Origin: Abelmoschus esculentus
Taxonomy: Eukaryota > Streptophyta > Magnoliopsida > Malvales > Malvaceae
DNA length: 64,000 nt
Direction: 5' to 3'
Assembly (NCBI GenBank): GCA_035048815.1
Contig: JAUCBN010000012.1
Location: forward strand, 8,661,001-8,725,000
The translations under genes and the position numbers were made by a program. Positions 36,640 to 48,363 of this stretch are shown here, piece by piece; the first letter of the stretch is position 1; every line of letters begins with the position of its first letter. The notes beneath the pieces are model-generated. The model was not told the origin of the DNA. It ran no database searches and saw nothing but the letters and a program-made list of their open reading frames with translations.

Positions 36640-36918
36640 ACCCGAATATAACATGCACAATGCATGATTTTATGCATGATCTTGCTGAACTAGTAGCCAG
36701 GGAGAGAGGCCAGTTTACGGACTTTAAAGCAGAGCAGTCAGATAAATATAACGCATAAAGCGGTGCTTTTATCACTGAAGCAGATTTGAAAAAAATGGGA
36801 TGCAGAAGAGAGAAGAAGATGAACAGTGGGCAGCGTGCGTCTGGGGAAAAGTGTTTTTAAGCTTTATTTTATTTTTTAAAACATGTGGCAGAATTATATT
36901 TTGAAAGTTGTACCTCTC

Positions 36919-37355
36919 AATACCACGGGTCTGACTGATCCAAATTCAAATCCGAATCATTCCCTTCTTCATCTCCTTCAAAATCCTTCATATATAACCT
37001 CCCATTCGACCAACTTTTCTTCGAAGCTCTGGATTACAAGGTCCGGGTCGCTTTTGCATGTCGCCCATTTAAGCTTTGTTGGCGTAGTAGACTCTGTTTT
37101 TTCTTCTTCTTCGTGTTCTTTGTCCTCTGCAACACTTGCAGAAACGCTTACTTTTCGTATAGTTTCCGTTTGTATTCTCTGGGTTGCACCGAGACGGAGG
37201 AGGGAAAGCAAGAGGGAAGCCGTCAAAACGATAACCGGTGAGAAAAGGAGGGAAAATCGATGAGTGAAATAGAGAAGAATCAAAATAGAAAGAGTGATGA
37301 TGCAAGAGAAGAGTGGATCGCACTCTCTGGTGATTGTTTCCGATGGAGAAACCAT
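36919..37355 (-). pseudogene. Membrane-protein gene fragment, frameshifted near its end
   Basis: From the ATG at 37355 the minus strand encodes MVSPSETITRECDPLFS, then a strongly hydrophobic stretch of about 40 residues (IITLSILILLYF, FSPVIVLTASLLLSLLRLG) that could span the membrane twice, then a Lys/Glu-rich tail ending EWEVIYEGF and a TGA at about 36980. An extra T in a short T-run there puts the next stretch (GDEEGNDSDLNLDQSDP) in a neighbouring frame, where it stays open to about 36919. This acidic tail looks like genuine coding, so the gene seems to have suffered one frameshift. It resembles a family of uncharacterised plant membrane proteins, from memory only. Opposite-strand frames here are weaker. 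Confidence 0.4.
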
Positions 37356-38199
37356 TTTGGTGACGATTTCAAACAAACCCAAGGATTCACATTCTCGAAT
37401 TCTTCCATAAAAATGCCAAATTCTGCTGAAATTTTACAGGAAATACAATGTTCTGATGTGTTTTTGAAAAATCTTGGATATTTGGGGATGGAGATGGAAA
37501 GTTGGTCCGGTAACCAAATGGATAAAAATATTGTAACACCCGTATTCGATTGATAGATCGTATAAAAAATTTTATGTAAAAATTGTTACTAGTTACGATT
37601 TTTTATTTTGGTCAATAGTATTTTTTTGTTTTGATCATCAATTTATTTTTTTTTTTCTATTTTGATCACTAAATTATTATAACTTTACCCATAATTGAAT
37701 GACATAAATGTAACCTTTAATAATTGGGTCCTTTACCCAGAATCTCAAATTTATTATAAAAATTTTAAAAATACTCTCAAGAAAGATGAATTATAATTGT
37801 TAAAATGTTATAATTATTTTTTAAATGTGATAATTAATTATAAAATATCGTTAATTATTTTTATTACAAACTATTACTTCTATAGAACCAATAAAATTCT
37901 AGGAAAACGTGATAGCAGCGACCGCACAAGAATCTTAAAATAGATAATTGTTTTTAAGTGCTATATTTTTAAAACTAATAGGGGTTATAGATAATTATTT
38001 GTAAGGGTTATATTTTTAAAACTAGTAATAACCGTGGATAATTGCTTCTAGATCATATTTTAATAAATTGTACAAGGCCCTTAAAATCTTTAAATTATTA
38101 TACCAAACATTTACTCGGAGGTTCACAGATCCATATCAGTAAATGGCAGCTCATCCAAATTTCTAAATATTATATTTTTTAGATAATACGGAATAAACT
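37356..38199. other. Intergenic with dispersed repeat copy B
   Basis: 37605-37740 is a repeat of the 'ttttgatcactaaattattataac' type. 37745-38110 is the second copy of the repeat at 4735-5060. No gene seen. Confidence 0.5.
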
Positions 38200-38282
38200 A
38201 TTCAAATATGTGTTTCTTGAAGTAAATCAGAGACAACTTCAACCGGTAGTTCGAAGAATAGCAGACCACCTACAGGATCATC

Positions 38283-41200
38283 GCGTCATATCTTAGCCAG
38301 CTTATCCGCAATAATATTACATAGACGGTGAATATGATTAACATCCACCTCCCATGGCAGTTGTAGCAATCGCATAATTTTTTCAATAAGAGCATGGGAA
38401 CTCAACGTCTTCGATTGATAAAGAAGTATTCGAGTGGCCTCAACATTATCGGATTCTACAATTACTCTGCGATAACCAAGACTCCACGCGTGTTGAAGTC
38501 CATCAAAGATCCCCATAGTTCCGCAAGTAATGGAGAGCACGCCCCTATACTTCTAGAGAAACCAAACAACCATTCGCCATTACAACCTCGTAATAAACCT
38601 CCAATCGCAGTGTTACCATCATTAATATTAACAGCACCATCAGAATTGAGTTTAACCCAACCTTCCCTCGGAGGAGTCCAACACAAGTCAACAGCCAGAT
38701 GAAAACTTAATGATTGTTGGGATCGACTAGCAGCTGCTTCAAATTCTGCAAAAAAAGACCTACAATAAGTGATAATGTCATGTCTTTCCACGAATTCAGC
38801 GTTCAAAAGAATGCTGCAGCGAGCTTTCCACAATTGCCAACAGATAACGGTAAAGAGTAGAGCCTAACTCGTATCATTTTCATCCCCTATACTCATCATA
38901 CTCAGATTTGTTTGAAACCACTTATGCAAAGGTTGCGACATAAAATGAGGAAGTAATTTATCGGGAATCAATACAAACCAGATTCTTTTTTATTCCGGAC
39001 ACTCTCGCAAGACATGGGTTACATCTTCAACATCACTCTTGCAAATCCCACAACGACTATCAAATGTCATATGACGTCGCATACATTCAACATTAGTGAA
39101 CAATTTTTCTCGTGTTGCTAACCAAAGGAAAATTTTGATCCGTTGCGGAGCCTTAGGGGACCATATAGACTTCCATAGACTTGAAGGACCAATCATAGCT
39201 CTCCAATTTAAAGTAGTATACGCTGATTTTGTAGAGAACAAACGAGAATCTTTCCACTTCCATCCAACAGAATCTGCACCCAAGGAATTGTTAGGAGGGG
39301 AAATTGCAACAATTTTTCGTTGTACTGATTCCGGAACAAGGTGGCGTAAACGCTCCCAATCCTATTCCCCATAATCGTCAACATAGTCAACCACCTTAGT
39401 ATCATTGTATCCCTCTGATCCGAAGCCGAGAGAGCTCAAAGGTGCTCTAAATTCAACCAATCATCTTGCCAAAAATTCACACTTCGCCTATCCGAACATT
39501 CCATACTATACTCCGTCGTACATCAGCCCAAACATTAATTAATCATCTCCAAATACGAGACCATTGTCCTTCATGTAACTGCATAGGCAATATCTCCAAC
39601 CATTTATACTTACGCATTAGGATAGACACTCACAACCGATCTTCATTAGACACCAATTGGTAACCTATCTTCATAAAAAGAGCCTTATTTTGTTGATGTA
39701 TGTCGCGTAAGCCAATACCTCCATTATCCGCAGAGTTCAAGATCTCATCCCGTTTAACCAATGCAACACTAGATTTCTCACTTTGACCCTCCCCAAACAA
39801 ATCTCCGAATAATCTTTTTGATATCATCACATAAGCCTTTAGGTAACCAACTCGATTGCATCACAAAGGAAGGGATAGCTTGCAAAACAGATTTTGCTAA
39901 AGTGATACGTCCCGCTAAAGAAAGGGATTGTGCAGCCCAACCAAAAAGACGTTGTTCCATTTTTTCAATAACATAAGCATATGTCGACTTGTTAACTCTA
40001 GAGTGAAGAAGAGAGACCCCCTAGATATTTTCCAAGATTCTCAACCACTTCAAAACCCATCAAGCTATTAACTTCATCCTTCATTGTGGTAGCCACATTC
40101 TTAGAGAAATAAACATGCGTTTTTTGTGTGCTAACCCGATGCACGGATATGCTATAAAAATCATCCACCACCTGCTTCATTAATAAAATTTGCTCCCAAG
40201 ATGCCTCTGAAAATAGTACAAGGTCATTCGCAAAGAAAAGATGTGAGATATTCGGCCCATGCTTTGATAAGTGAATAGGTTTCCATTTCCCGCTAAGAAA
40301 TTTAGAATAAATTACTTGGGATAATCTTTCCATGCACATAACAAAAAGATAAGGGGAGAGAGGGTCCCCTTATCTAATACCTTGAGACGGCTGAAACTCC
40401 TCTGAAAGATCTTCATTCCATATAACCTGAGTAGAGACAACGCTCACACATGACATAATAATAGAGATAAAATATTGTGGCATCCTAGTTTGCACCAAAG
40501 TCTCCTCTAAAAATTTTATTCTATTCTATCATAGGCCTTCTCAAGATCTACCTTCACCGCCATCCACCCTTTACGTCCCAATTTATATGACATAGAATGA
40601 ATGATTTGCAATTAACGGGTACAAAGCTAGTTTGTGTAGCATCAATCCATTTTGGAAGGTACGACTTCAAGCGCTCAACAACTATTTTTGCAATAATCTT
40701 ATAGCAAACATTGCATAAACTAATCGGCCTGAATTGAGAAATTAAAGTTGGGTGACTCACTTTTGGTATAAGGACCAGCAACGTCTTATTCAACCAACTC
40801 TCCATCACATCATCTTTAAAAAATTGTTTGATAGTATTGCAAACTGACTCACCTATAATAACCCAATTTTTTTGGTAGAAATAAACTGACAAACCGTCCC
40901 AACCTGGAGCCTTAAGGGGTGCCAACCAAAGACAATTCGTTGAATCTCTTCAGATGAGACTCGGGAACACAAGGGTCGCATGTCATCCTCATTAAACTGA
41001 AAAAAAAAATCATTTGTTAGGATATTCACACCACCTTGTCGCGGTTCACTAGTGTACAACTGTTGGAAAAAGGAACTAGCATGGGTTCTCAACATGGTCG
41101 GGTCATCACACCATGAACCATCATTCATTTGCAACATTCGAATGGTATTACGTTGCCTTCGGACCATCGTGCTTTTATGATAAAAAGAGGTATTACGATC

Positions 41201-42242
41201 ACCATCTACAATCCAATCTGCTCTAGTTTTTTGCTTCCACAAACTCTCTTCTTGTTCAAGAACTATATTTAACTCATTTTTCAACTCCACCTCCAATTCT
41301 TCTAACTGTAACGATTGCGAGTTTTCAAGTACTTTTTCCACACCCAGATATGAGCTAATAAAAGAGTTTTCCTCTTACCAATATGACCGAAAACATTACT
41401 ATTCCACACCTGATATTTTTGCTAAAAATTAATGATATTATCCTTAATTGTACAATTTTCAGACCACACATCTTGGAGAAAATCCTGAAAGTTGGGATGA
41501 GAATTCCATGCTGCCAAATATCTAATAGGACGTGTTGAATTACACTATTTAGTAGCTTGAGTTTCCAACAATAACAGACAATAATCGGAGCCTAATCTTT
41601 GTAAATGAAACACTTCTGAGCTTGGAAATAAATCAAACCATTCACTGTTGCAATGACACCTATCCAATCTTTGTGACAAATCTCCCCTCTTCCAAGTGAA
41701 TCTTGGTCCATGAAAACCCATGTCGATAAGTCCCAAGGTGAATGAAAATTCTGAAAAAAAAGGGACAAATTCTAGTACATTGTTGCCAGCCACCAGAACG
41801 CTCCTCTGCACTACTAATCACGTTAAAATCCCTCCTAACTCCTATGACCACCCATTGATGGGTCGTAAAGCAAGAAGTTGATCCCATAAACTTCTCTTTC
41901 GTGCATGATCAGGGCTGGTATATACAAAGGTGAAGAAGAAACTATGACCAGACTGTGGTACATCAACGATAACATAAATGAATTGATTGGTTGTCGCAAA
42001 CACATTAACAGATACTAACTTCTCCATAAAATCCATATACCGTCGAAAAATCCAGAAGCCTCAACACGGTAGGAGAAAGGAAAACCAGAACGTTGAATAA
42101 ATAAGTCAACCTTCATACCACTGATACGAGGTTCCATAATCACAAACACCTCAGGATTCTCTAACCTTACAAATAACTTAAAATAACGATTGAAAACAGT
42201 GTTTAACGCACCTTGAACATTTCAAAGAATTATTCTAACCAT
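38283..42242 (-). pseudogene. LINE ORF2: endonuclease, reverse transcriptase, RNase H (broken)
   Basis: Starts MVRIIL then a TGA in place of the Trp of the endonuclease ILWN motif, followed by NVQGALNTVFNRYFKLF. RT segments include LKAPGWDGLSVYFYQKNW, SQFRPISLCNVCYKIIAKI and the active-site region HLFFANDLVLFSE, where the usual FADD is FAND. Later segments are AAQSLSLAGRITLAKSVLQA and IRRFVWGGSK, then the zinc region (WKSIWSPKAPQRIKIFLWL, CGICKSDVEDVTHVLRECP). The RNase H has WVKLNSDGAVN, LLAELWG, VIVESDN and HIHRLCNIIADKLA. Several frameshifts and stops separate the pieces. Intact copies nick target DNA and copy their RNA into it; this one is dead. Confidence 0.85.
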
Positions 42243-42279
42243 AAAAAATAATAAAAACAAAAGGAGTAGCAAATCATGC

Positions 42280-42960
42280 CTACATAGCCACATCTCCTTC
42301 TTCAATTGTCATACTAGTCGACTTATCAACCAAGCTCACCGGAGCTTTATCGAACTCAGCCGATATTACCTCAACAAGTTCAGACAAAGGAGGCCTTGAC
42401 AAGTGAGTACCATCTTTCTTTTTTGTTTTTATCCTTTTACGAGAAACTCCTTTAAGAGCAGTCACATTCTTAGTATAGGGCTTAGAATCATTACCAGTAA
42501 TCGATAGCGGTAATATTCTGTCGTTCCTTTCTTTAAATGAAACACAAGGATTTACCTCTAATATACTGATTGTCGTATGATTCTCCTTATTAAGAGTTGT
42601 AGTTACATGCTCTACCCGCTTCGTAGAAGCTACAGGTTTAATGCTGACAAACGAGTCTGGCCGTGGCACAATTTCACTCCCCTTAACTTTTCTATCAGTA
42701 ACAATAATATTATCAGTTTGTAAACCTCTACCGACAACGTTTTTAGACCCTTTATTGCTAGTTTCGGTAGTAGCTTTAGAATAGTCCCTATCTCTAAAGG
42801 GAACTGAACCTCTATCTCTAGTTAAAGTACCAACATTCACGTAAGCCTCTGGTGAATCAGTAATAACATCCTTAGGCTGGGAGTTCATATCAACCAAAGC
42901 TGAAAAACGCGATCCAAACTTAGTACCTTTCGGCTCCAAATTCAGTGAACATTTGCTCAA
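42280..42960 (-). CDS. LINE ORF1-like C-terminal region
   Basis: An open frame of 226 codons immediately upstream of ORF2 in the LINE orientation. It is polar and rich in Ser, Thr, Lys and Asp, with a basic patch (SRKRIKTKKKDG). In plant L1 elements this position is the variable tail of the ORF1 RNA-binding protein. The DUF4283 and CCHC zinc-knuckle parts that normally precede it are missing, so the frame is a truncated remnant even though it has no internal stop. Confidence 0.5.
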   Translation of the reverse strand: MSKCSLNLEPKGTKFGSRFSALVDMNSQPKDVITDSPEAYVNVGTLTRDRGSVPFRDRDYSKATTETSNKGSKNVVGRGLQTDNIIVTDRKVKGSEIVPRPDSFVSIKPVASTKRVEHVTTTLNKENHTTISILEVNPCVSFKERNDRILPLSITGNDSKPYTKNVTALKGVSRKRIKTKKKDGTHLSRPPLSELVEVISAEFDKAPVSLVDKSTSMTIEEGDVAM

Positions 42961-42975
42961 AGGCTGTCATTGATT

Positions 42976-43245
42976 AATAATTATTTGTAGGTATTTAAAA
43001 ACAAAGAGAACAACAACCGACTGACATTGGAAACTAATTTTTTTTCCAATAAAATAACACCTCTTATGCATTTAGGTATTAAACATTATTTTTATATATT
43101 ATTTTAGATATTTTATAATTGTTTTTTACCGTTAGGTGTTATCGTCAACAACCATAAATGATGATTGCTGAATATTAAATTTTATTAATCATTTTGTTTC
43201 AACTTTTAAAATAAAAAATCGATCTATATTTATCAAAAAAGTCTT
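42976..43245. other. Flank between LINE and Ogre; end matches TNL upstream DNA
   Basis: The last 70 bp (about 43175-43245) read 'ttttattaatcatttt...aaaaaagtctt' and match 24240-24310 upstream of TNL1. The match resumes right of the Ogre element at 61947. Confidence 0.65.
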
Positions 43246-46200
43246 TGTAGCGATCCCTCTCTTTGAAAAGATTTAAATATTAGGTATAAATGAAAATAGG
43301 GACCACTAAAAAAAATTAAGAATTAGGCTTTTAAAAAATAGAACTTTTTAAATTTAGGGTTTTAAAATTTAGGGTTTGGAAAACCTAAAAAAGAGACTGA
43401 GAATTTTATTAAAATTAGGGATTTAAAAAATGTTAGGAATGTTTAAAATTTTTGGAGTCGCCACCGGCCACTTTGGTAGACCGGACACCGTAAAAACCAG
43501 AGATTCAAAATGATTTGGATTCGAGAGTCAGTTACGGTTAAAAACGGGTTTAGGGTTTAAAAACCGCCCAAAAATTGGTACCTTTAAAATAAATTGCCGC
43601 TTAATTAATTTTAAATATTTTTGAATTAGAGTAGCATTTAAATTATTTTTTGTTTAAAGATTCGAATCAATTTTATTTTTACCGGGTCTCTATTCGAAGG
43701 CAACGCATACACCGCGACCATTGCATTGGAACGCGGGTCCGTTACGACCAAATAGAGATGTTTAAAATTAGGTTCATTAATTATTATGATTATACGCGAA
43801 TTGAGTGAAATAAATATAAAACAAGATATACAAATAAAATATGATTGCAATAGAGTATGAAACATAATAAAGTAAATGTACAACATGTGCAAAATAAGTA
43901 ACATGATAAATACTAAGCATATAGAATAGACATATACCAAGTATAACCAAAATGCATAAATGAAAAAAAACATACTACAAGAATAAAGACACAACATGAG
44001 CAAATATAAATATGTGCCATAAAGTAAAATACATAAGTGAAATGCACAATATAAATAAATAAATAAGTACAAAGATACATGACATACGTAACAAAAACAT
44101 AACATAACAAATATACTATGGATGAATAGTATGACAAAAAAGGCACAAAAATAATCATGCAAAAAATAAATACACAAAATACATGTCACATATAAGTAAT
44201 GAAGTAATCATAAACAAATAAATGGGCATGTTAACATATAAGGCTAATGTAACAAAGAGATTAATAACTAAACATGACTATATAAAAAAGAAATTAAATG
44301 ATACATGTACAATAAAATGAAAATAAACATAAACAAAAAAGTAGCAAAAAATATATACATATTGTAATGAGATAAATAAATAAATGGACAATAATGTAAA
44401 ATGCATGAATAATAAAAAACATAAAATAAAATAAGATAATAAAATAAAATAAAAATAAATGTAAAATAAATAAAACAAACTGTAAATGGCCTATTAAATA
44501 CAAAAAGAAAATAAGAAGGACCAAAAGAGTAAATTGACCAGGGGGAAAATTAAAAAAAGAAAGATAAAAACGCGGAGGGACCTGAAAATAATAAAACCAA
44601 TTTTAAATAATGGAAATCATCAGAAAGGTGACTAAATTGAAATATGAATCAAAAGTTAAGGGACCTCAGGGACAAACCAAAGGGGACGGAGGGATTTAAT
44701 GTAAGAAATTAACCCCTTTTCCTTTTAAAGCAAGTATAAAACACAAAAAATGAAAGTTTTCATTTTTCAACTCTTCTCAAAACCGAGAGCCCCCAAAACC
44801 TCTGAAATCTTTAAGCCTGATGAAGAACACGATGAACATGTTCTTCATTGTTCATCTGTTCTTCCAGAAACCACCGCAGAATCCCAGATTCCGGCCACCA
44901 CCCCCGGTGGTCGACGAAATCAAAACGATTCAAAAAGCTCTTCCCCCTCTCTTTTAAAAAAACCAAAACAACGAAACCTTCTCTTTTTCGATTTTAACAA
45001 AAGCAAAAACAAAAATCCTCCCCCTTTACTCGAAACGACGCGACCAGAGACTTATCTTCTCCTCGCGTTGGGCTCACGAATGATGGTCCGAAGACCCTCA
45101 GATCATTGCCGGCGAAGGGAGAAATAACAAGGGGAGAAGGGCGCCTTCACGAGAGAATAAAGGTAAAAAAACGTTCTCTAAATCCTTTTTTTTACTAAAT
45201 GCCTGCTAAAGAAACGAGAGATCTACCTCTGAAATCTTTTCTTTCGTTGTATTGATAGTCTAGAGATTTTACATGGTTCTCTTAGTCGGCTTTTAAAGCC
45301 AGATATTACATGAAATATCCGAAAAAGAAAAATGTTATTATTATTGCTTTGTCTTTGTTTGGAGTTGTTCACTGTGTACTGATTTTGGCCGGACTACTCT
45401 GCTCCTCTGACGCGTTTGTTGCCATTATCCTCTGTGTATTGCTGTAATTCTTTGTTTCTTGTTTGCATGTACAAATTCTGACATTCCCTGCTTTTTGCAT
45501 GTACGGCTGGCCGGAATCGGTGAACGGACGACGACGATCGGGCGGTGAAAGGGCGCCGGAAGATGAAGATGAACGGTTGGATGATCATTCGAACGGTCAG
45601 ATGGGAGTTGAACCATCTGACGCGTGTGCTTTACGCGCGCGTGGGGAAGCTGACTGGGCGCGCGTGGTGCGCACGCGGGATCTGGAGGCTTCTGTCTCAT
45701 TAATCTCGACCGTTGGATCAAAGATTTGATCCAACGGCTCTGATGCGGCTGCGCAAAGATGAACAGTCATTAGGGTTTTTGTTATTAATCCGGGTTTGGG
45801 CTACGACTTGGGCTTGATTTTTATTAATATGGGTTTAATGTATGGGCTTGAATATATATTTAAATCATACGGGCTTTGTTATTTATTTGGGCTTTACTTT
45901 TATTTTATTTTAGTTTGGGTTTTATTTATTTAATAAATATAATAATAATACTAATATATTATATAATAACCGAATAACACTAAATATAATAATAATAACA
46001 GAAATAAAGATAATAAAAACACTAATGGAAATAATAATAATAATAAAAATAATAAAATAAAAATAACAATAACAATAAAAATAATAACAATAAAAATAAG
46101 AATAAAAATAAGAACAAGAAGAATAAAAATAGAATAAAAATAGAAATAATAATAAAAATAAAAATAAAATGATAGAAAATAAAAATAGTGAAGGATAAAA

Positions 46201-46489
46201 TAATAATATAATAAAAGAATAAAAACAATAATAATAAAGAAAAAGGATAAAAATAATAATAAAAATAATAAAAGATAAAATAATAATAGTAATGATAGTA
46301 ATAAAAGATAATAAAAAAGACTAAAAATAACTATGTATGTTATTTACAAAATACCAAGTTGATGAAATTTATATAATACAAAATTTAAAAGGTAAACAAA
46401 CATTTTTTTTTTTGCACTTTGATTATTGAATACAAGCCCGTTATTCGAATTGAAACACGAGTTTAGACCGGATAAAATTAGTGATTACA
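43246..46489 (-). repeat. 3' LTR of the Ogre element
   Basis: In element orientation the LTR starts TGTAATCACTAATTTTATCC at 46489 and ends GGGATCGCTACA at 43246. It includes an AT-rich low-complexity half (43800-44500), a GC-rich stretch with GCGCGC words at 45630-45680, and (AAT)n-like runs at about 45935-46320. Open frames in it are by-products of low complexity. Confidence 0.9.
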
Positions 46490-46490
46490 G

Positions 46491-46507
46491 TTGCCCCTCT
46501 TTTCTTA
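46491..46507 (-). other. Polypurine tract of the Ogre element
   Basis: Directly before the 3' LTR the minus strand reads AAGAAAAGAGGGGCAAC, a purine run of the type that primes plus-strand DNA synthesis. Confidence 0.6.
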
Positions 46508-48363
46508 TCGTTGTAAAACAATGATGAAGCAAAGACAAAGAACACTAATTTTATCCGACTTCCCTGTTTGAAGACTGATTCGGAAGCCTTTTCTTGATTC
46601 TGATAGTCCTTTAATCCTTTGATCCCTTAATCCGCTTTGTCGTGAACAACATCTCAACTTAAGACCACCTGCACATATTGAAAGAGGTTTATCAGCAGCA
46701 AATTTTGATTTCCTTATTTAACTATTTGAACAAATTAAACGATTCTGAGCTATGGGTCCCCCTCTGTGAGACTTTAAGCCCTGAACTGTTGAAGAAGTTG
46801 ATCCTTTCTATATAGAACCGACTTCTAAAACTTCAAGTCTTCCCTATATAAAACTCTTTGCAATAGTCTTCGATCCGAGTTTCTCCTGTATGAAATCCCA
46901 AATCTAGAACTCTAACGACGTTGATCCCTTCTCTGTAGAATCCACATCTTCGAGATGCTCTGATTTCTGATCATTGCAGCATCTGACGGTCCCTCTCTTC
47001 GAGCGTATACCGTGGTGAACGACCCCTCTCTTCGAGCGTATGTCGTAAAAACGATGTTGATCCCTTCTCTGTAGGATCTACATCTTCGAGATGCTCTGAT
47101 TTCTGATCATCGCAGCATCTGACGGTCCCTCTCTTCGAGTGTATACCGTACTGAACGACCCCTCTCTTCGAACATATGTCGTAAAAACGATGTTGATCCC
47201 TCCTCTATAGAATCCACATCTTCGAGATGCTTTGATTTCTGATCATTGCAGCATCTGACGGTCCCTCTCTTCGAGCGTATACCGTAGTGGGCTAGCACTG
47301 AAATGCTAGCATTCTTCTTTCCTGTAAATGCATATGATATGACATAGTATGGGTTAGCATGCTCCTATTCTACATGATGCATGTTCGAGTCACAACCGAA
47401 AGTCATTCGGATCTGGCCTCTCTGGTTTCACATCTTCTTTGTAATCGCTCCCTATGTTAGGACCTAAGCCATCCTCTGACTTGAACAACGAGATTCCTAA
47501 ATTCACTCCTTTCAGGACACCCGTTTGCAGATTTTTTCTTTGACGACTTTCTTCTCCCTTTTCCCTTTTTCTTCTTCTTCTTCTTCTTCTCTTTTCTTTT
47601 TTTTTCTTTTTTTTTCCTTTTTTTTTTCTTTTTCTTTTTTTTTTCTTTCTTTTTTTTCTGTTTTTTTCTGTTTGTTTTTCTTTTCCTTTTTTTTTTCTTC
47701 TTCTTTTTTCTCTTTCTTTTTTTCTTCTTTTTTTCTTCTTTCTTCTTTATCCTTCTTAGGCGCCCTTTCGGGTTTTCACCTTGTAGGATTGAATCTTCAA
47801 TGATCTCTGTTGGTTACTACAGATCGATTTGGACTTTGCTCCTCTCCGACCTGTAGTTGATGAGATAAATCATAGTAATTTCGAAAAACTTTGTTTATTG
47901 GTATTCCGGGTTGATTTATTTATGAATATACCAAAAGGAATGAATATGATGCAGAATAGAAATATTTAATATAGCTATTATATTCCAAAAGTCATGGCAA
48001 ACACGAAATATGCAAGAAAAGTAGGAGAATTAAACTCTAAACAGACTTCGCAATATTGAAGGTATGAATGATACGAGAACTCATCAACCGCATCTAAGAT
48101 CTCACTTCCCGACTTGATCACGGTAGTCTCCGAGAGAGTTGATGAAGTGTCGGACCTTACAAATATTTGAGCCGCCCTTTCGGGTTTTCAACTCAAAATC
48201 TCCTTCGGTTCTAAGGCGTCCTTTCCAGATTTTCACCTTAAACCCTCCTATGGTCCTAAGGTGCCCTTTTTGGGTTTTCACCCTAGACCCTCCGTTTTTT
48301 GTTTTTTTTTTCTTTCTTTTTTTCCTTTTCTTTTTCTTCTTTTTTTCTTCTTCTTCTCTTCTT
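46508..48363 (-). repeat. Non-coding region between integrase and 3' LTR, with tandem repeats and purine tracts
   Basis: About 1.85 kb without coding. 46918-47290 holds nearly three copies of a 135-136-bp unit (GTTGATCCCTTCTCTGTAG at 46920, 47055 and, changed, 47191). 47560-47755 and 48293-48364 are almost pure pyrimidine on the plus strand, so purine on the element's coding strand. Related elements are known to carry variable tandem repeats at this place. Confidence 0.75.

Larger units (their letters stand above)
34376..36765 (+). pseudogene. CC-NB-LRR (CNL) resistance-gene pseudogene with two hAT insertions
   Basis: Three pieces read through as one RGA-type CNL. Piece 1 (about 34376-34594) has the end of the coiled-coil, MKDALYDAEDLLDDVRTEG, then jumps to the GLPL region (KDAPLSIRIIAGTLF) and ETENEWLSFKDHELSRIS; the P-loop to RNBS-B segment is deleted. 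Piece 2 (about 35907-36135) has LSYDHLPSHLKYCFAYC, PKDHSIYVQKLIQFWIAQGF and LEEIEFEYFNGLVERSVF. Piece 3 (about 36632-36765) has MHDFMHDLAELVARERGQF, containing the MHD motif. Stop codons occur after SRIS and after PQPNTS. No LRR follows. Intact relatives detect pathogen proteins; this one cannot make a working receptor. Confidence 0.8.
38200..42975 (-). mobile_element. L1-type LINE (non-LTR retrotransposon), 5'-truncated and decayed
   Basis: Read on the minus strand, fragments follow the order of a plant L1 with a terminal RNase H: an ORF1-like frame (42960-42280), then ORF2 from an ATG at 42242 with an endonuclease, reverse transcriptase, zf-RVT-type zinc region and RNase H down to about 38283. 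The usual N-terminal nucleic-acid-binding part of ORF1 is absent, so the 5' end at about 42975 is truncated. The 3' end is near 38200 but no clean poly(A) tract or target duplication was found. Confidence 0.8.

Noticed and set aside
37260..37553. 97-codon plus-strand frame MSEIEKNQNRKSDD...
   Set aside because: Overlaps the minus-strand membrane-protein frame, which has clearer protein character; no motif recognised.
43638..44524. Several minus-strand frames rich in Phe, Ile, Tyr and Leu (and copies at 59103-59977)
   Set aside because: They are translations of AT-rich low-complexity LTR sequence, present twice only because LTRs are duplicated.
45394..45729. Frames of 60-100 codons on both strands near GC-rich LTR segment (copies at 60850-61185)
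   Set aside because: Both strands are open at once in a short GC-rich stretch; no conserved protein motif, and the location is inside the LTR.
47525..47803. Phe/Ser-rich 92-codon frame
   Set aside because: Product of a pyrimidine tract in the Ogre 3' non-coding region.
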